Assembly: GCA_022842085.1 (NCBI GenBank)
Contig: JALHQF010000003.1
Coordinates: 1-31,731 of the forward strand
DNA length: 31,731 nt
Reading direction: 5' to 3'
Origin: Patescibacteria group bacterium
GTDB lineage: Bacteria > Patescibacteriota > UBA1384 > CAILIB01
Shown: piece after piece, positions 7,353 through 14,196 of the stretch
Layout: every line of letters starts with the position of its first letter
How positions within the stretch are numbered: position 1 is the stretch's first letter
Program-made: the position numbers and the translations under genes
Notes under the pieces: model-generated
What the model saw: only the letters and a program-made list of their open reading frames with translations
Database searches by the model: none
Told to the model about the DNA's origin: nothing

Positions 7353-8360
7353 ATGCGAGCAGAATCGATTGCCTTTCCACCTGCTCCAAAGCTCGTTGAG
7401 CAGCTCCGTCTCACCAAGGTAGAGCTGCCCGAACACAAGGAGCGAGTGAGTGGCCTGGAGCGCGAAATGCGAGGCTACACTCTAGAAACGAAGCGGCGTA
7501 CGCTCGAAATCCTATCAGGGTCGCAGAAGGCAGAAGACTCACTTGACGAGCTGTTAGAGGAAATTCGCGAACGTGTTGCCGATGGCGATATTTCGCCGGG
7601 TACTGGAAGGGAGCTGATTTCAACCGTTAGGCTCTACGGGACGATGCCGCAGTTTCTCCGGCACAAAAACCGTATTGCAGAAGCAAATGCGTACCAATCC
7701 AGGCTAGGGTACTGGGATATCCGAGATGATTTGCTTGCTTCGGCAAAGTGGCAGTCGATGGCGATTCGAAACCTGCTGCTCATCCGAGAGCTTCCAGACG
7801 GCACCAGTCCGTACGAGGCGCTCATGGAGGTGTTTGAGAGAACCCAGGAGCGCGTTCGACCCGTGGGAGAATCGGCGCACGATCGCTCGCGGGCGCTTGC
7901 GAGCGGGCTGTATGGACCTGTGTACCTAGGAAAACGGCTCCAGGCGGAGGGATTTACCGTTGCAACCCCTCCACCAGATTGGGATGTGGTGAAAAAAGTA
8001 GACTTCATGGCATTTGATGCAGCCAAGGCAGCAGATGTTCGCAGGGTCTTCCTCTACCAGGTTAAAGCCACAACACAGCTTGACCCCTTTGGTGATTCCG
8101 GCATGAGGTTGGTTCCTAATCGCGAGGCGCTACCGCTGGGTACCCCCGAGAAAGAGCATAGGGACTGGCAGAAGCTTCGTGATTTCGCCCACGAAGAGCT
8201 TCCAGACACTGATGCAAGCTGGGAGAGCCTTGACATTCAGCCAGTTTGGGCTAAAATCTCCGGAGCTACGCAAGAACGTGATGCGTGGCGCACACTGTGC
8301 AAAGGAGGAAGTCCGAGTCCTGCAGAACGTGAGTACGTTCACCTAAAGTGCTCGGCCTAG
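7353..8360 (+). CDS. Uncharacterised protein with a possible PD-(D/E)XK nuclease-like C-terminal half
   Basis: A 335-aa protein that I do not recognise as a named family. The N-terminal part (about 15-170) is charged and helical. The C-terminal part reads like a PD-(D/E)XK core: a helix GPVYLGKRLQAEGF (189-201), VDF with Asp217, and VFLYQVKAT with Gln236 and Lys238, spaced as in D-X(n)-QxK nucleases. The acidic residue often found in the first helix is not obvious, so activity is uncertain. The ATG lies 6 nt after CATACT. A 43-aa acidic ORF follows after 2 nt and shares the same terminator. It may be a DNA-processing or restriction-like orphan, but the gene neighbourhood (dnaB, groES) gives no clear job. 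Confidence 0.7.
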   Translation: MRAESIAFPPAPKLVEQLRLTKVELPEHKERVSGLEREMRGYTLETKRRTLEILSGSQKAEDSLDELLEEIRERVADGDISPGTGRELISTVRLYGTMPQFLRHKNRIAEANAYQSRLGYWDIRDDLLASAKWQSMAIRNLLLIRELPDGTSPYEALMEVFERTQERVRPVGESAHDRSRALASGLYGPVYLGKRLQAEGFTVATPPPDWDVVKKVDFMAFDAAKAADVRRVFLYQVKATTQLDPFGDSGMRLVPNREALPLGTPEKEHRDWQKLRDFAHEELPDTDASWESLDIQPVWAKISGATQERDAWRTLCKGGSPSPAEREYVHLKCSA

Positions 8361-8362
8361 CA

Positions 8363-8494
8363 ATGGACCTTACGAAAAACCAGCTCAACGAATCTCTCGA
8401 TCGGGTTTGGAACCTGATTGAAGAGTCGGGAGACCAAGTGGCTCCCGTTCCCTTGGAGGGCGCCTTACAGGAAGCCCTACCACTCGACAACTGA
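8363..8494 (+). CDS. Small acidic hypothetical protein (43 aa)
   Basis: The ATG at 8363 is 2 nt after the stop of the nuclease-like gene. The product starts MDLTKNQLNESLDRVWNLIE and ends in a Pro/Leu/acidic tail. It is net acidic and probably one amphipathic helix plus a tail. The stop codon falls inside the 5' arm of the downstream terminator hairpin, so the ORF uses the whole space between the neighbour and the terminator. It may be a partner or inhibitor of the nuclease-like protein; that is inference from position and charge only. Confidence 0.55.
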   Translation: MDLTKNQLNESLDRVWNLIEESGDQVAPVPLEGALQEALPLDN

Positions 8495-8516
8495 GGAGCA
8501 CCGCTCCTCAGTTTTT
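8489..8516 (+). terminator. Rho-independent terminator containing a stop codon
   Basis: AACTGAGGAGC (8489-8499), loop ACC, GCTCCTCAGTT (8503-8513), then T. The TGA of the 43-aa ORF is in the first arm. Confidence 0.9.
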
Positions 8517-8534
8517 GCGTACCTAGGGGTAGGC

Positions 8535-8564
8535 TTGACCAATATGTAAAGTTCGCTTTACACT
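8535..8564 (+). promoter_or_regulatory. Promoter of groESL
   Basis: TTGACC (8535-8540), 18-nt spacer, TACACT (8559-8564). The predicted 5' end is near 8571, giving a leader of about 52 nt. No CIRCE element (TTAGCACTC-N9-GAGTGCTAA) is present. Confidence 0.7.
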
Positions 8565-8572
8565 ACGGTTGT

Positions 8573-8626
8573 ATGCACCGGAGATCCGGTGCTTTCCATC
8601 AGCCAAACCAACAGATAACGCTATGA
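8573..8626 (+). CDS. Possible leader peptide / upstream ORF of groES (17 aa)
   Basis: An ATG 8 nt after the -10 box opens a 17-codon frame (MHRRSGAFHQPNQQITL) whose TGA overlaps the groES ATG as ATGA. If translated from the 5' end of the RNA it would couple translation to groES, which lacks a clear Shine-Dalgarno site. The first codons lie in the 5' hairpin. It could equally be a chance frame of 18 codons. Confidence 0.35.
   Translation: MHRRSGAFHQPNQQITL
8575..8592 (+). promoter_or_regulatory. 5' leader hairpin of groESL mRNA
   Basis: GCACCGG (8575-8581), loop AGAT, CCGGTGC (8586-8592): a perfect 7-bp inverted repeat just downstream of the predicted transcription start. It may be an mRNA-stabilising hairpin, a thermosensor-like element or an operator. 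Confidence 0.6.
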
Positions 8627-8925
8627 AGCTCACACCCGTTGGGGATCGGCTCCTGGTTAAGCCGCTCCCAAAAGAAGAGGTCACCAAGTCCGGCCTACTC
8701 ATCCCAGACACCGCTAAAGAGAAGCCCCAGGAGGGCACGGTGGTAGCAGTGGGTACTGGTAAGCAGTACGGCGACAAGCTCGTTCAGTTTGCCGACTTTG
8801 GTATCAAGGAAGGTGTCACTGTGCTCTTTAAGAAGCACAGCTTTGGTGCCGAAGAAATTAAGCTAGACGGCGAAGAGCACCTCCTCCTCGGCCTCGAGGA
8901 CATTCTGGCAATCGTAAGTAAGTAA
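8623..8925 (+). CDS. groES: Co-chaperonin GroES
   Basis: A 100-aa GroES. It has the family opening LTPVGDRLLVKPLPKEEVT, the mobile-loop region TKSGLLIPDTAKEKPQEG (about 21-38, ending in the usual GTVVAVG) and the C-terminal GEEHLLLGLEDILAIV. GroES heptamers cap GroEL and close the folding chamber. The start at 8623 is fixed by the conserved N-terminus; the frame remains open upstream to about 8569, but that lies at the transcription start. groEL begins 3 nt after the stop. The leader hairpin and possible overlapping upstream ORF are the visible regulatory features. Confidence 0.97.
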   Translation: MKLTPVGDRLLVKPLPKEEVTKSGLLIPDTAKEKPQEGTVVAVGTGKQYGDKLVQFADFGIKEGVTVLFKKHSFGAEEIKLDGEEHLLLGLEDILAIVSK

Positions 8926-8928
8926 GAC

Positions 8929-10557
8929 ATGGCTAAGCAGATCACGTTCTCAGAAGACGCTCGCGCTCAGCTGCGCACAGGGGTAAACATCCTGGCAGAT
9001 GCCGTCAAAACAACGCTCGGGCCAAAGGGTCGCAACGTGGTAATTGAGAAGAGCTACGGCTCACCGATTATCACCAACGACGGCGTTACTATTGCCAAAG
9101 AGGTAGAGCTGGAGAACAAGTACCAGAACATGGGTGCCCAGCTCATTAAAGAGGTAGCCAGCAAAACCAACGATAAAGCAGGGGATGGTACCACTACCGC
9201 TACCGTGCTCGCACAGGCCCTCATCAACGAGGGGCTCAAGGTAGTAGCCGCCGGCGCCAACCCCATGCAGGTGAAGCACGGTATGGAAAAGGGTGTTACC
9301 GCCGTGATCGACGCGCTCAAGAAGGCGCGCACCGAGGTTAAGGGTAAGGCCGACATCGCCAGTGTAGCCACCATCTCTGCTGGAGATGCCGAGATTGGCC
9401 AGCTCATCGCCGACCTCATGGAGGAAGTGGGCAAGAACGCACCGATTACCGTAAAGGACGGTGACCGCCTCACTCTCGAGAAAGAGGTGGTTTCCGGAAT
9501 GGAGTTTGAGAACGGCTACATTAACCCGTACATGGTTACGGATGCTTCGCGCATGGATGCGGTGTTCGCGGACACCTACCTCCTGGTTACCGATAAGAAG
9601 ATCGAATCAGTTGAGGAGATCATGCCAGTGCTCGAGCAGGTGGCCGCTACCGGCAAGAAGCAGCTCGTGATAATCGCTGAAGATGTTACCGGTCAGGCGC
9701 TTGCTACGCTCGTGCTCAACAAGCTGCGCGGCATGTTTAGCACCCTCGCCGTAAAGGCGCCAGGCTTTGGTGACCGTCGCAAGGAGATGCTCCGCGATAT
9801 CGCTGCGCTCACTGGTGCCACGGTGATTACCGAGGAAATGGGCCTCAAGCTCGACGCTGCCACCCTGCAGCACCTTGGCCGTGCCGATGAGGTGCGCGCT
9901 TCCAAGGATCGCACGGTTATTACCGGCGGTAAGGGTGACGAGGCGGCGGTCAAAGAGCGCATTGATCAGATTAAGGTACTGATTGGTAAGACCGAGTCCA
10001 GCTACGACAAGGAGAAGCTGCAAGAGCGCCTCGCCAAGCTGGCTGGGGGAGTAGGCATCATCAAGGTAGGTGCCGCTACCGAGGTAGAGATGAAGGAGAA
10101 GAAGTTCCGCATCGAGGACGCGCTCAACGCCACCCGCGCTGCGGTGGATGAGGAGAATGGCGGTATCGTGCCAGGTGGTGGCGTGGCGCTCGTAGACGCC
10201 CTGAAGAGCCTTGATAGCCTGGAGCTTGCAGGTGAGGAGGCCATGGGTCTTGATATCCTGCGCAAGGCACTCACCCGGCCACTAGCTCAGATTGCCGAGA
10301 ACGCCGGTATTGATGGCGCAGTAGTGGTAGAAGAGGTGAAGCGTCGTAAGGCCGGCGAAGGCTACAACGCCGCTACGGGCGAGTACGTAGACATGGTGAA
10401 GGCCGGCATCATCGATCCGTACATGGTGACTGCCTCGGCGCTGCAGAATGCCTCATCGGTTGCGAGTCTCGTGCTCACTACCGAGGTGCTCATTGCCGAG
10501 AAGCCAGAGCCAAAGGCTCCTGCTGCCCCAATGGGTGGTGAGGGGATGGACTACTAG
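8929..10557 (+). CDS. groEL: Chaperonin GroEL
   Basis: A 542-aa chaperonin that folds proteins in an ATP-driven ring with GroES. Motifs include KTTLGPKGRNVVIEK (28-42), NDGVTIAKEVELENK, the nucleotide-binding GDGTTTATVLAQAL (about 86-99), AVKAPGFGDRRKEML and IVPGGGVAL (about 410-418). The C-terminal tail is short and ends GGEGMDY, without the long GGM repeats of proteobacterial GroEL. The length is standard. It lies 3 nt after groES and is followed by a terminator-like hairpin. Confidence 0.98.
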   Translation: MAKQITFSEDARAQLRTGVNILADAVKTTLGPKGRNVVIEKSYGSPIITNDGVTIAKEVELENKYQNMGAQLIKEVASKTNDKAGDGTTTATVLAQALINEGLKVVAAGANPMQVKHGMEKGVTAVIDALKKARTEVKGKADIASVATISAGDAEIGQLIADLMEEVGKNAPITVKDGDRLTLEKEVVSGMEFENGYINPYMVTDASRMDAVFADTYLLVTDKKIESVEEIMPVLEQVAATGKKQLVIIAEDVTGQALATLVLNKLRGMFSTLAVKAPGFGDRRKEMLRDIAALTGATVITEEMGLKLDAATLQHLGRADEVRASKDRTVITGGKGDEAAVKERIDQIKVLIGKTESSYDKEKLQERLAKLAGGVGIIKVGAATEVEMKEKKFRIEDALNATRAAVDEENGGIVPGGGVALVDALKSLDSLELAGEEAMGLDILRKALTRPLAQIAENAGIDGAVVVEEVKRRKAGEGYNAATGEYVDMVKAGIIDPYMVTASALQNASSVASLVLTTEVLIAEKPEPKAPAAPMGGEGMDY

Positions 10558-10574
10558 CCCTTCAAAATAGAATA

Positions 10575-10606
10575 AAGAACGTCGCTCCAATCGGAGCGGC
10601 GTTCTT
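10575..10606 (+). terminator. Hairpin after groEL, probable terminator
   Basis: 14-bp stem with one T-G pair: 10575-10588 with 10593-10606, loop AATC. The arm ends in TTCTT; no longer T tract follows. Confidence 0.7.
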
Positions 10607-10625
10607 AGGTATGGCGTCTACCAGA

Positions 10626-10654
10626 TTGATGTTTCGGCGGATTTGTGGTAAAAG
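10626..10654 (+). promoter_or_regulatory. Promoter of methyltransferase-like gene
   Basis: TTGATG (10626-10631), 17-nt spacer, TAAAAG (10649-10654). It gives a leader of about 20 nt containing AGGAG, so this unit head is not leaderless. Confidence 0.5.
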
Positions 10655-10679
10655 ACGTTCGGATCCTTGTAGGAGAAAA

Positions 10680-11384
10680 ATGAAACTTCCCAAATCGTTT
10701 CGCGCGGGAATGCCCGTGCAAAAGGTTTCCCAACTCGACATGCTCATGGCCAACATTCCTGTCGTTAACTCGACACACCCGGAAAATGCCCGTCAACTCA
10801 AGCGCAGCGCGCTGAGCATGATTCGGCAAAAGCAAAAGAGCCGTAAGGAACGCGTGGCACTCTACCTTGGCTCTGCTTCGGATGTTGTGTCTGCACTGCT
10901 CTGCGGTGCGAGCACTATCTTCATGGTTGATATGGCGTATGTCGACCAGGACTACCTGGAGATATGTGACCGAAACATGAACGTGCTGGCAAGCATCGGC
11001 ATCCGAAGCGAGCGTGTGGCGCCTCAGCACCCTCAAGCGGCGCGGGCGTACCTCCTTTCCGAGATTGATTCTGCCGTTACCACTTCTCGTGAGGCACGGA
11101 TCGAGCTGATCCCTGCCCTTGTTGGAGCTGCAGATTTCGCAGCAAGGGAGCTACCAAACTTAGAACGGAGCTGGGTTGACGCGCTGTATAAGAGGTCTGA
11201 TCCAGAGCTACTGATGAGTGCCGGGAGTGTTGACCTGGTGATGGCATTCGGGCTCAACGATATGCCGGTGTTCCTCCACATGGAGCATGTCGTCAAGCCT
11301 GGTGGACTCACCGTAAGCACGGAGCAAGAGCCAACTGGCAAGGGATCGCAACTTGTGCCGGGAGTTACCTTCATCCAATGCTAA
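10680..11384 (+). CDS. Class I SAM-dependent methyltransferase-like protein
   Basis: From the ATG at 10680 the protein is 234 aa. VALYLGSASDVVSALLCGAS followed by IFMVDMAY (about 59-85) looks like motif I and the acidic residue ending strand 2 of a Rossmann methyltransferase. VDLVMAFGLND and VVKPGGLTVST match the motif IV and post-motif (KPGG) regions. The first loop, LGSASD, is not the classic GxGxG, so SAM binding is probable rather than certain. The start is chosen for the GTAGGAG ribosome-binding site 5-6 nt upstream and the start MKLPKSF; the frame stays open upstream to 10611, over the promoter. The substrate is unknown. The gene stands alone between two terminators. Confidence 0.65.
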   Translation: MKLPKSFRAGMPVQKVSQLDMLMANIPVVNSTHPENARQLKRSALSMIRQKQKSRKERVALYLGSASDVVSALLCGASTIFMVDMAYVDQDYLEICDRNMNVLASIGIRSERVAPQHPQAARAYLLSEIDSAVTTSREARIELIPALVGAADFAARELPNLERSWVDALYKRSDPELLMSAGSVDLVMAFGLNDMPVFLHMEHVVKPGGLTVSTEQEPTGKGSQLVPGVTFIQC

Positions 11385-11387
11385 ATG

Positions 11388-11410
11388 GCCGCCCCTAAGG
11401 GGGCGGCTTT
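11388..11410 (+). terminator. Rho-independent terminator after methyltransferase-like gene
   Basis: GCCGCCCC (11388-11395), loop TAAG, GGGGCGGC (11400-11407), TTT. Confidence 0.85.
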
Positions 11411-11437
11411 GCTGTTGAATCCCACTAACATCCGCCG

Positions 11438-11443
11438 TATCCT
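11438..11443 (+). promoter_or_regulatory. -10 box of the 167-aa membrane protein gene (leaderless type)
   Basis: TATCCT exactly 6 nt before GTG at 11450; no -35 recognised. Confidence 0.55.
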
Positions 11444-11449
11444 GAATAC

Positions 11450-11953
11450 GTGGCAACGAATTCGCTGGATCAGTACATCGCTAGTCAGCGGGCGGCCGGC
11501 TTCTCCGATGAGGAGCTCCGGCCTGTTTTGCTGCAAGCGGGGTGGTCTCCTGGGGCAGTAGAGAAAGCCTTGCCTGTTGTTGCGGTTACAGTGGCACCGC
11601 GACAGGTAGGCTTTTCCTGGGGCTACCTAGGGCTTGGTCCAATCTACGCTCTCGCGAACCGAGCTGGGGCCTGGTTTACCATCTACCCAATTCTCTCCGC
11701 CATGCTCATTGCTGGGGCAACCTACCCTTTGCGCATGCTCACCCCGGCAAGCTTCGACTGGCTTATTGCCTTAGGGCAGGTCGGGCTTGTTGTAGTGACG
11801 TGGGCCGTAGGTGCCGCAAAGGTGCAGGGGGTGCTCTCGCAGGAAGACCAGGAGGCATTTCGGAAGCAGCAACACATTTGGAACGAGTGGGGAGTAGTAG
11901 TGCTTGCAGCCTGGGCGGCTGTAGTAGTGGGGCTTGCGTTTCGCCAGCTCTAG
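11450..11953 (+). CDS. Small membrane protein with N-terminal GWS helical motif
   Basis: A 167-aa protein. Residues 1-41 form a small helical domain, DQYIASQRAAGFSDEELRP...LLQAGWSPGAVEKAL, resembling the UBA-like N-terminal segments seen before membrane domains in candidate-phyla-radiation proteins. Three to four hydrophobic segments follow (about 57-75, 79-95, 103-122, 146-164). The pattern SWGYLGLGPIYALANRAGAWF recalls DUF2628-type proteins. The function is unknown. The GTG start is placed 6 nt after TATCCT. The downstream hairpin is shared with the convergent S55 gene. Confidence 0.7.
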   Translation: MATNSLDQYIASQRAAGFSDEELRPVLLQAGWSPGAVEKALPVVAVTVAPRQVGFSWGYLGLGPIYALANRAGAWFTIYPILSAMLIAGATYPLRMLTPASFDWLIALGQVGLVVVTWAVGAAKVQGVLSQEDQEAFRKQQHIWNEWGVVVLAAWAAVVVGLAFRQL

Positions 11954-11957
11954 CAGC

Positions 11958-11986
11958 AAAAACTGCCCCGTCATGAGACGGGGCAG
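11958..11986 (-). terminator. Terminator shared by two convergent genes
   Basis: A perfect 10-bp stem, CTGCCCCGTC (11963-11972) with GACGGGGCAG (11977-11986). The T tract is on the minus side (A5 at 11958-11962), so it mainly serves the S55 lipoprotein gene but can act on both strands. Confidence 0.85.
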
Positions 11987-11991
11987 AGATG

Positions 11992-13236
11992 TTATGGATT
12001 CGAGGCGGGTTCCAGAGTGATGCTGGTAGCTTGTCTGACCCACGTCGGGTCTCCGAAGGCGAGCTGAAGGGCGAGATCCAAGAGGTGACTCCCAAGTTTG
12101 TCGGGAACCATGCTCGTTACGATCTGATCCGAGCCATCCTTCATCGTAAGCCTAAGTTGCATAGGCTGCACAAGGGGGTCATTGAGCGACAGTCCGGCAC
12201 GCGTTGCGGCTTCGAAGACGAAGTAACGAAGTCCCCATCCACTATCGGAGGCACCCATCCTGCTCAGGTCTCCAGTGATCCCGTAGGTGCTTGTAAGCTG
12301 AATGAGGTCGGGAGACCCCGGAGCGATGATGCTGCCGAATTTTCCGTCCCAAACCAGCTTGTAGGGCCTGCCTGTAGCAGGGCTTGCCACGATGCTCCCA
12401 TCTTCCAGCTGGAAGTCCACTACCCCACGAGACACTGCAATGTCACACGCGCCGCCCAGGAAGAAGAGGGGGTGCCCAGTTGCGAGCCACACCTCATCTT
12501 TCTTGAACGATACAGTGGCATTGCCATACAGCGATCCACCGCGCCCTTCGTCAATCCGCACGAGGTGGAAGACGTAGCGTCCACCAGGCGTAAAGGAAGC
12601 GGTATCGGCGGATGATCCGCCGCTGGCCTCTCGGCTTGCGCCAGGGATTAGCTTTGCGGCACCCACCGTCTGCACCCTTCGGCCATCCCGGTTGAGCGCT
12701 TCTAGCGTACCGGCTGAGGCACCAGTGACATAGAGCGGAATCTCTTTACGGAGTCCGCTCGCCCGCGACGAAGTACCGCGCCCCTGGGAGGCCATGTAGT
12801 CGGCGTGCACCGACAGCATGTCTTCCGGCGAAATTGCGTAGAGGCTAGCAGAGTCGTACCCGGAGTTGATCACGCCAACGAGCGTGGCCGTGCCTCCGGT
12901 TACGTTGCCGACATAGATGGGGGTTCCAGAGTCACCTGGCCCGGCTTTCACGCCTGGGCTGGTCGTGAGGCTCAGCAGACGGCTTCCGTCTGCTCCGACT
13001 TGGGTATTTCCCGAGCGGAACGTGCGTTTTTCCCAAGTGCCGGCTGAAGAGATCACCCCACTGCTCCACAGGGGGGAGCCAGGTTTGAGGCTTTCGGTCA
13101 CGCTCCATGGCTGGAGGGTAACATTGCTGATAGGCGGGGAGGTTGTAGCGTTTAGCCCACCTCCCGTGCTACCTCCACAGCCGACAATAGTCAGGGCGGC
13201 CGCAGCCACCAGTGCCAAAATGAATGGTAGTTTCAT
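11992..13236 (-). CDS. SpoIVB-type (peptidase S55 family) lipoprotein
   Basis: A 414-aa protein from the ATG at 13236, with a lipoprotein signal peptide (MKLPFILALVAAAALTIVGC, Cys at about 20; the lipobox IVGC is relaxed). The order of motifs matches the non-sporulation branch of the S55 family. PGDSGTPIYVG with the candidate nucleophile Ser is followed by LVGVINSG and YAISPEDML. After a spacer come YVFHLVR, then VWLATGHPLFFLGG with the candidate His (compare FGHP in the family). In SpoIVB itself the protease cleaves SpoIVFA in sporulation; no other sporulation gene is visible here. The start is fixed by the signal peptide and by a promoter about 40 nt upstream with GAAGGGG in the leader. The frame open to 13311 overlaps that promoter and is rejected. 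Confidence 0.75.
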   Translation of the reverse strand: MKLPFILALVAAAALTIVGCGGSTGGGLNATTSPPISNVTLQPWSVTESLKPGSPLWSSGVISSAGTWEKRTFRSGNTQVGADGSRLLSLTTSPGVKAGPGDSGTPIYVGNVTGGTATLVGVINSGYDSASLYAISPEDMLSVHADYMASQGRGTSSRASGLRKEIPLYVTGASAGTLEALNRDGRRVQTVGAAKLIPGASREASGGSSADTASFTPGGRYVFHLVRIDEGRGGSLYGNATVSFKKDEVWLATGHPLFFLGGACDIAVSRGVVDFQLEDGSIVASPATGRPYKLVWDGKFGSIIAPGSPDLIQLTSTYGITGDLSRMGASDSGWGLRYFVFEAATRAGLSLNDPLVQPMQLRLTMKDGSDQIVTSMVPDKLGSHLLDLALQLAFGDPTWVRQATSITLEPASNP

Positions 13237-13271
13237 GTTGTTAAGCGCCCCTTCGAGAGAGATGCCTGAGA

Positions 13272-13299
13272 ACTCTAACGAAAAATTGAAAAAAGTCAA
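13272..13299 (-). promoter_or_regulatory. Promoter of S55 lipoprotein gene
   Basis: Minus strand TTGACT (13299-13294), 16-nt spacer, TAGAGT (13277-13272). The leader is about 30 nt with GAAGGGG as the ribosome-binding site. Confidence 0.65.
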
Positions 13300-13318
13300 T
13301 ACTGTAGCCAAAAATTAC

Positions 13319-13344
13319 AAAAAGCCTCGGAGTAGCATCCGAGG
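13319..13344 (-). terminator. Rho-independent terminator of the coiled-coil gene
   Basis: Minus strand CCTCGGA, loop of 6, TCCGAGG (arms 13338-13344 and 13325-13331), then C and five T (13323-13319). Confidence 0.85.
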
Positions 13345-13356
13345 AATACTGCGAGC

Positions 13357-14112
13357 CTACCGAACTTGTCCCTCGATTGCCTCAAGACCAGAGGCCAGGC
13401 TTTGCTCTTCAGTCGCGAGCTGCTGACGGTTCTTTTCGATAATTTCAAGCTCGGTTTTAGCTTTGCTCAGCTGCTCAGGAAGCTTCTGGAGCTCGGTGAG
13501 GGCGGCCTCAGCATCGCGCCGCTTCTCCTGGAGAGCAGCGATTTCGTCCTTGAGGCGATTTACCTCAGCCTGCTGCATGCCGATTTTCTCAGTGGCCTGT
13601 GCCTGGAGCTTCTCGATGCGCTGAATTGGGCTCTCTTCGGCCACCATCTGCGCTACAGGGGCGGCGGTCTCGCTTGCCGGCACTGGCATAGCAGCTATAA
13701 CGGGCATTTCGGGTGCCATCACCGGCTCAGGGGCGGCCACAGGAGCCTTTTCGGCTGTTGCAGGTTCGGCGCTCGGGACTGCTGGTGTTGCAGGAGCTGC
13801 TGGTGCGGCCACTACCACCTCATCTGCCTCGGCGAGCTTCTCAAAGGCTTCAAGGCTAAAGGCATCATCACTCTCGGCGAGGGGTTCGATAGGTCCTGTT
13901 GGCTCTTCGACCATCGTCGTCACTGCCGCTTCAGCAGCAGGTGTGCTGCGGACGTCCATTACCACCGGTGTGCCAGGGTCTGCCACGGCAGCAACAGGGA
14001 TTGGGGTTTCTGGCTTCCAAAACTCTCCCGTTGCCCCATCCTCCGTTTGCGTAGGTGCGGGAGGTGGCGGAACAGGTGCCGCGGTTGGTGTGCGTGAGGA
14101 GAAGAGGCCCAT
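13357..14112 (-). CDS. Pro/Ala-rich coiled-coil protein of unknown function
   Basis: A 251-aa acidic protein. Residues 1-160 are low-complexity Ala/Pro/Glu/Val sequence, probably disordered. Residues 163-245 form a heptad-rich coiled coil (QRIEKLQAQATEKIG... to ...EEQSLASGLEAIEGQ). No enzyme motif, signal peptide or membrane segment is visible. The N-terminus MGLFSSR could be a myristoylation-like look-alike but has no meaning in bacteria. It is expressed from its own promoter, whose -10 ends 8 nt before the ATG. It may be a cytoplasmic structural or adaptor protein; I do not recognise a family. Confidence 0.7.
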   Translation of the reverse strand: MGLFSSRTPTAAPVPPPPAPTQTEDGATGEFWKPETPIPVAAVADPGTPVVMDVRSTPAAEAAVTTMVEEPTGPIEPLAESDDAFSLEAFEKLAEADEVVVAAPAAPATPAVPSAEPATAEKAPVAAPEPVMAPEMPVIAAMPVPASETAAPVAQMVAEESPIQRIEKLQAQATEKIGMQQAEVNRLKDEIAALQEKRRDAEAALTELQKLPEQLSKAKTELEIIEKNRQQLATEEQSLASGLEAIEGQVR

Positions 14113-14120
14113 ATACAGCT

Positions 14121-14150
14121 AGGGTACCACGTGCTGTTGAGCGGGTTCAA
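14121..14150 (-). promoter_or_regulatory. Promoter of the coiled-coil gene
   Basis: Minus strand TTGAAC (14150-14145), 18-nt spacer, TACCCT (14126-14121), 8 nt to the ATG at 14112. The -35 overlaps the last two bases of the efp terminator stem. Confidence 0.5.
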
Positions 14151-14180
14151 CGAAAGCGCCCCTCACGAGGCACTTTCGTT
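14149..14180 (-). terminator. Probable terminator of the rpsF-ssb-rpsR-efp operon
   Basis: A 12-bp stem (14169-14180 with 14149-14160, one T-G pair) and an 8-nt loop. The distal arm ends CTTTCGTT rather than in a pure T tract. Confidence 0.65.
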
Positions 14181-14196
14181 TGCGGCTCTCAGAGCA

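Noticed and set aside
8535..8622. HrcA/CIRCE control of groESL
   Set aside because: The inverted repeat GCACCGG/CCGGTGC does not match CIRCE in sequence or spacing.
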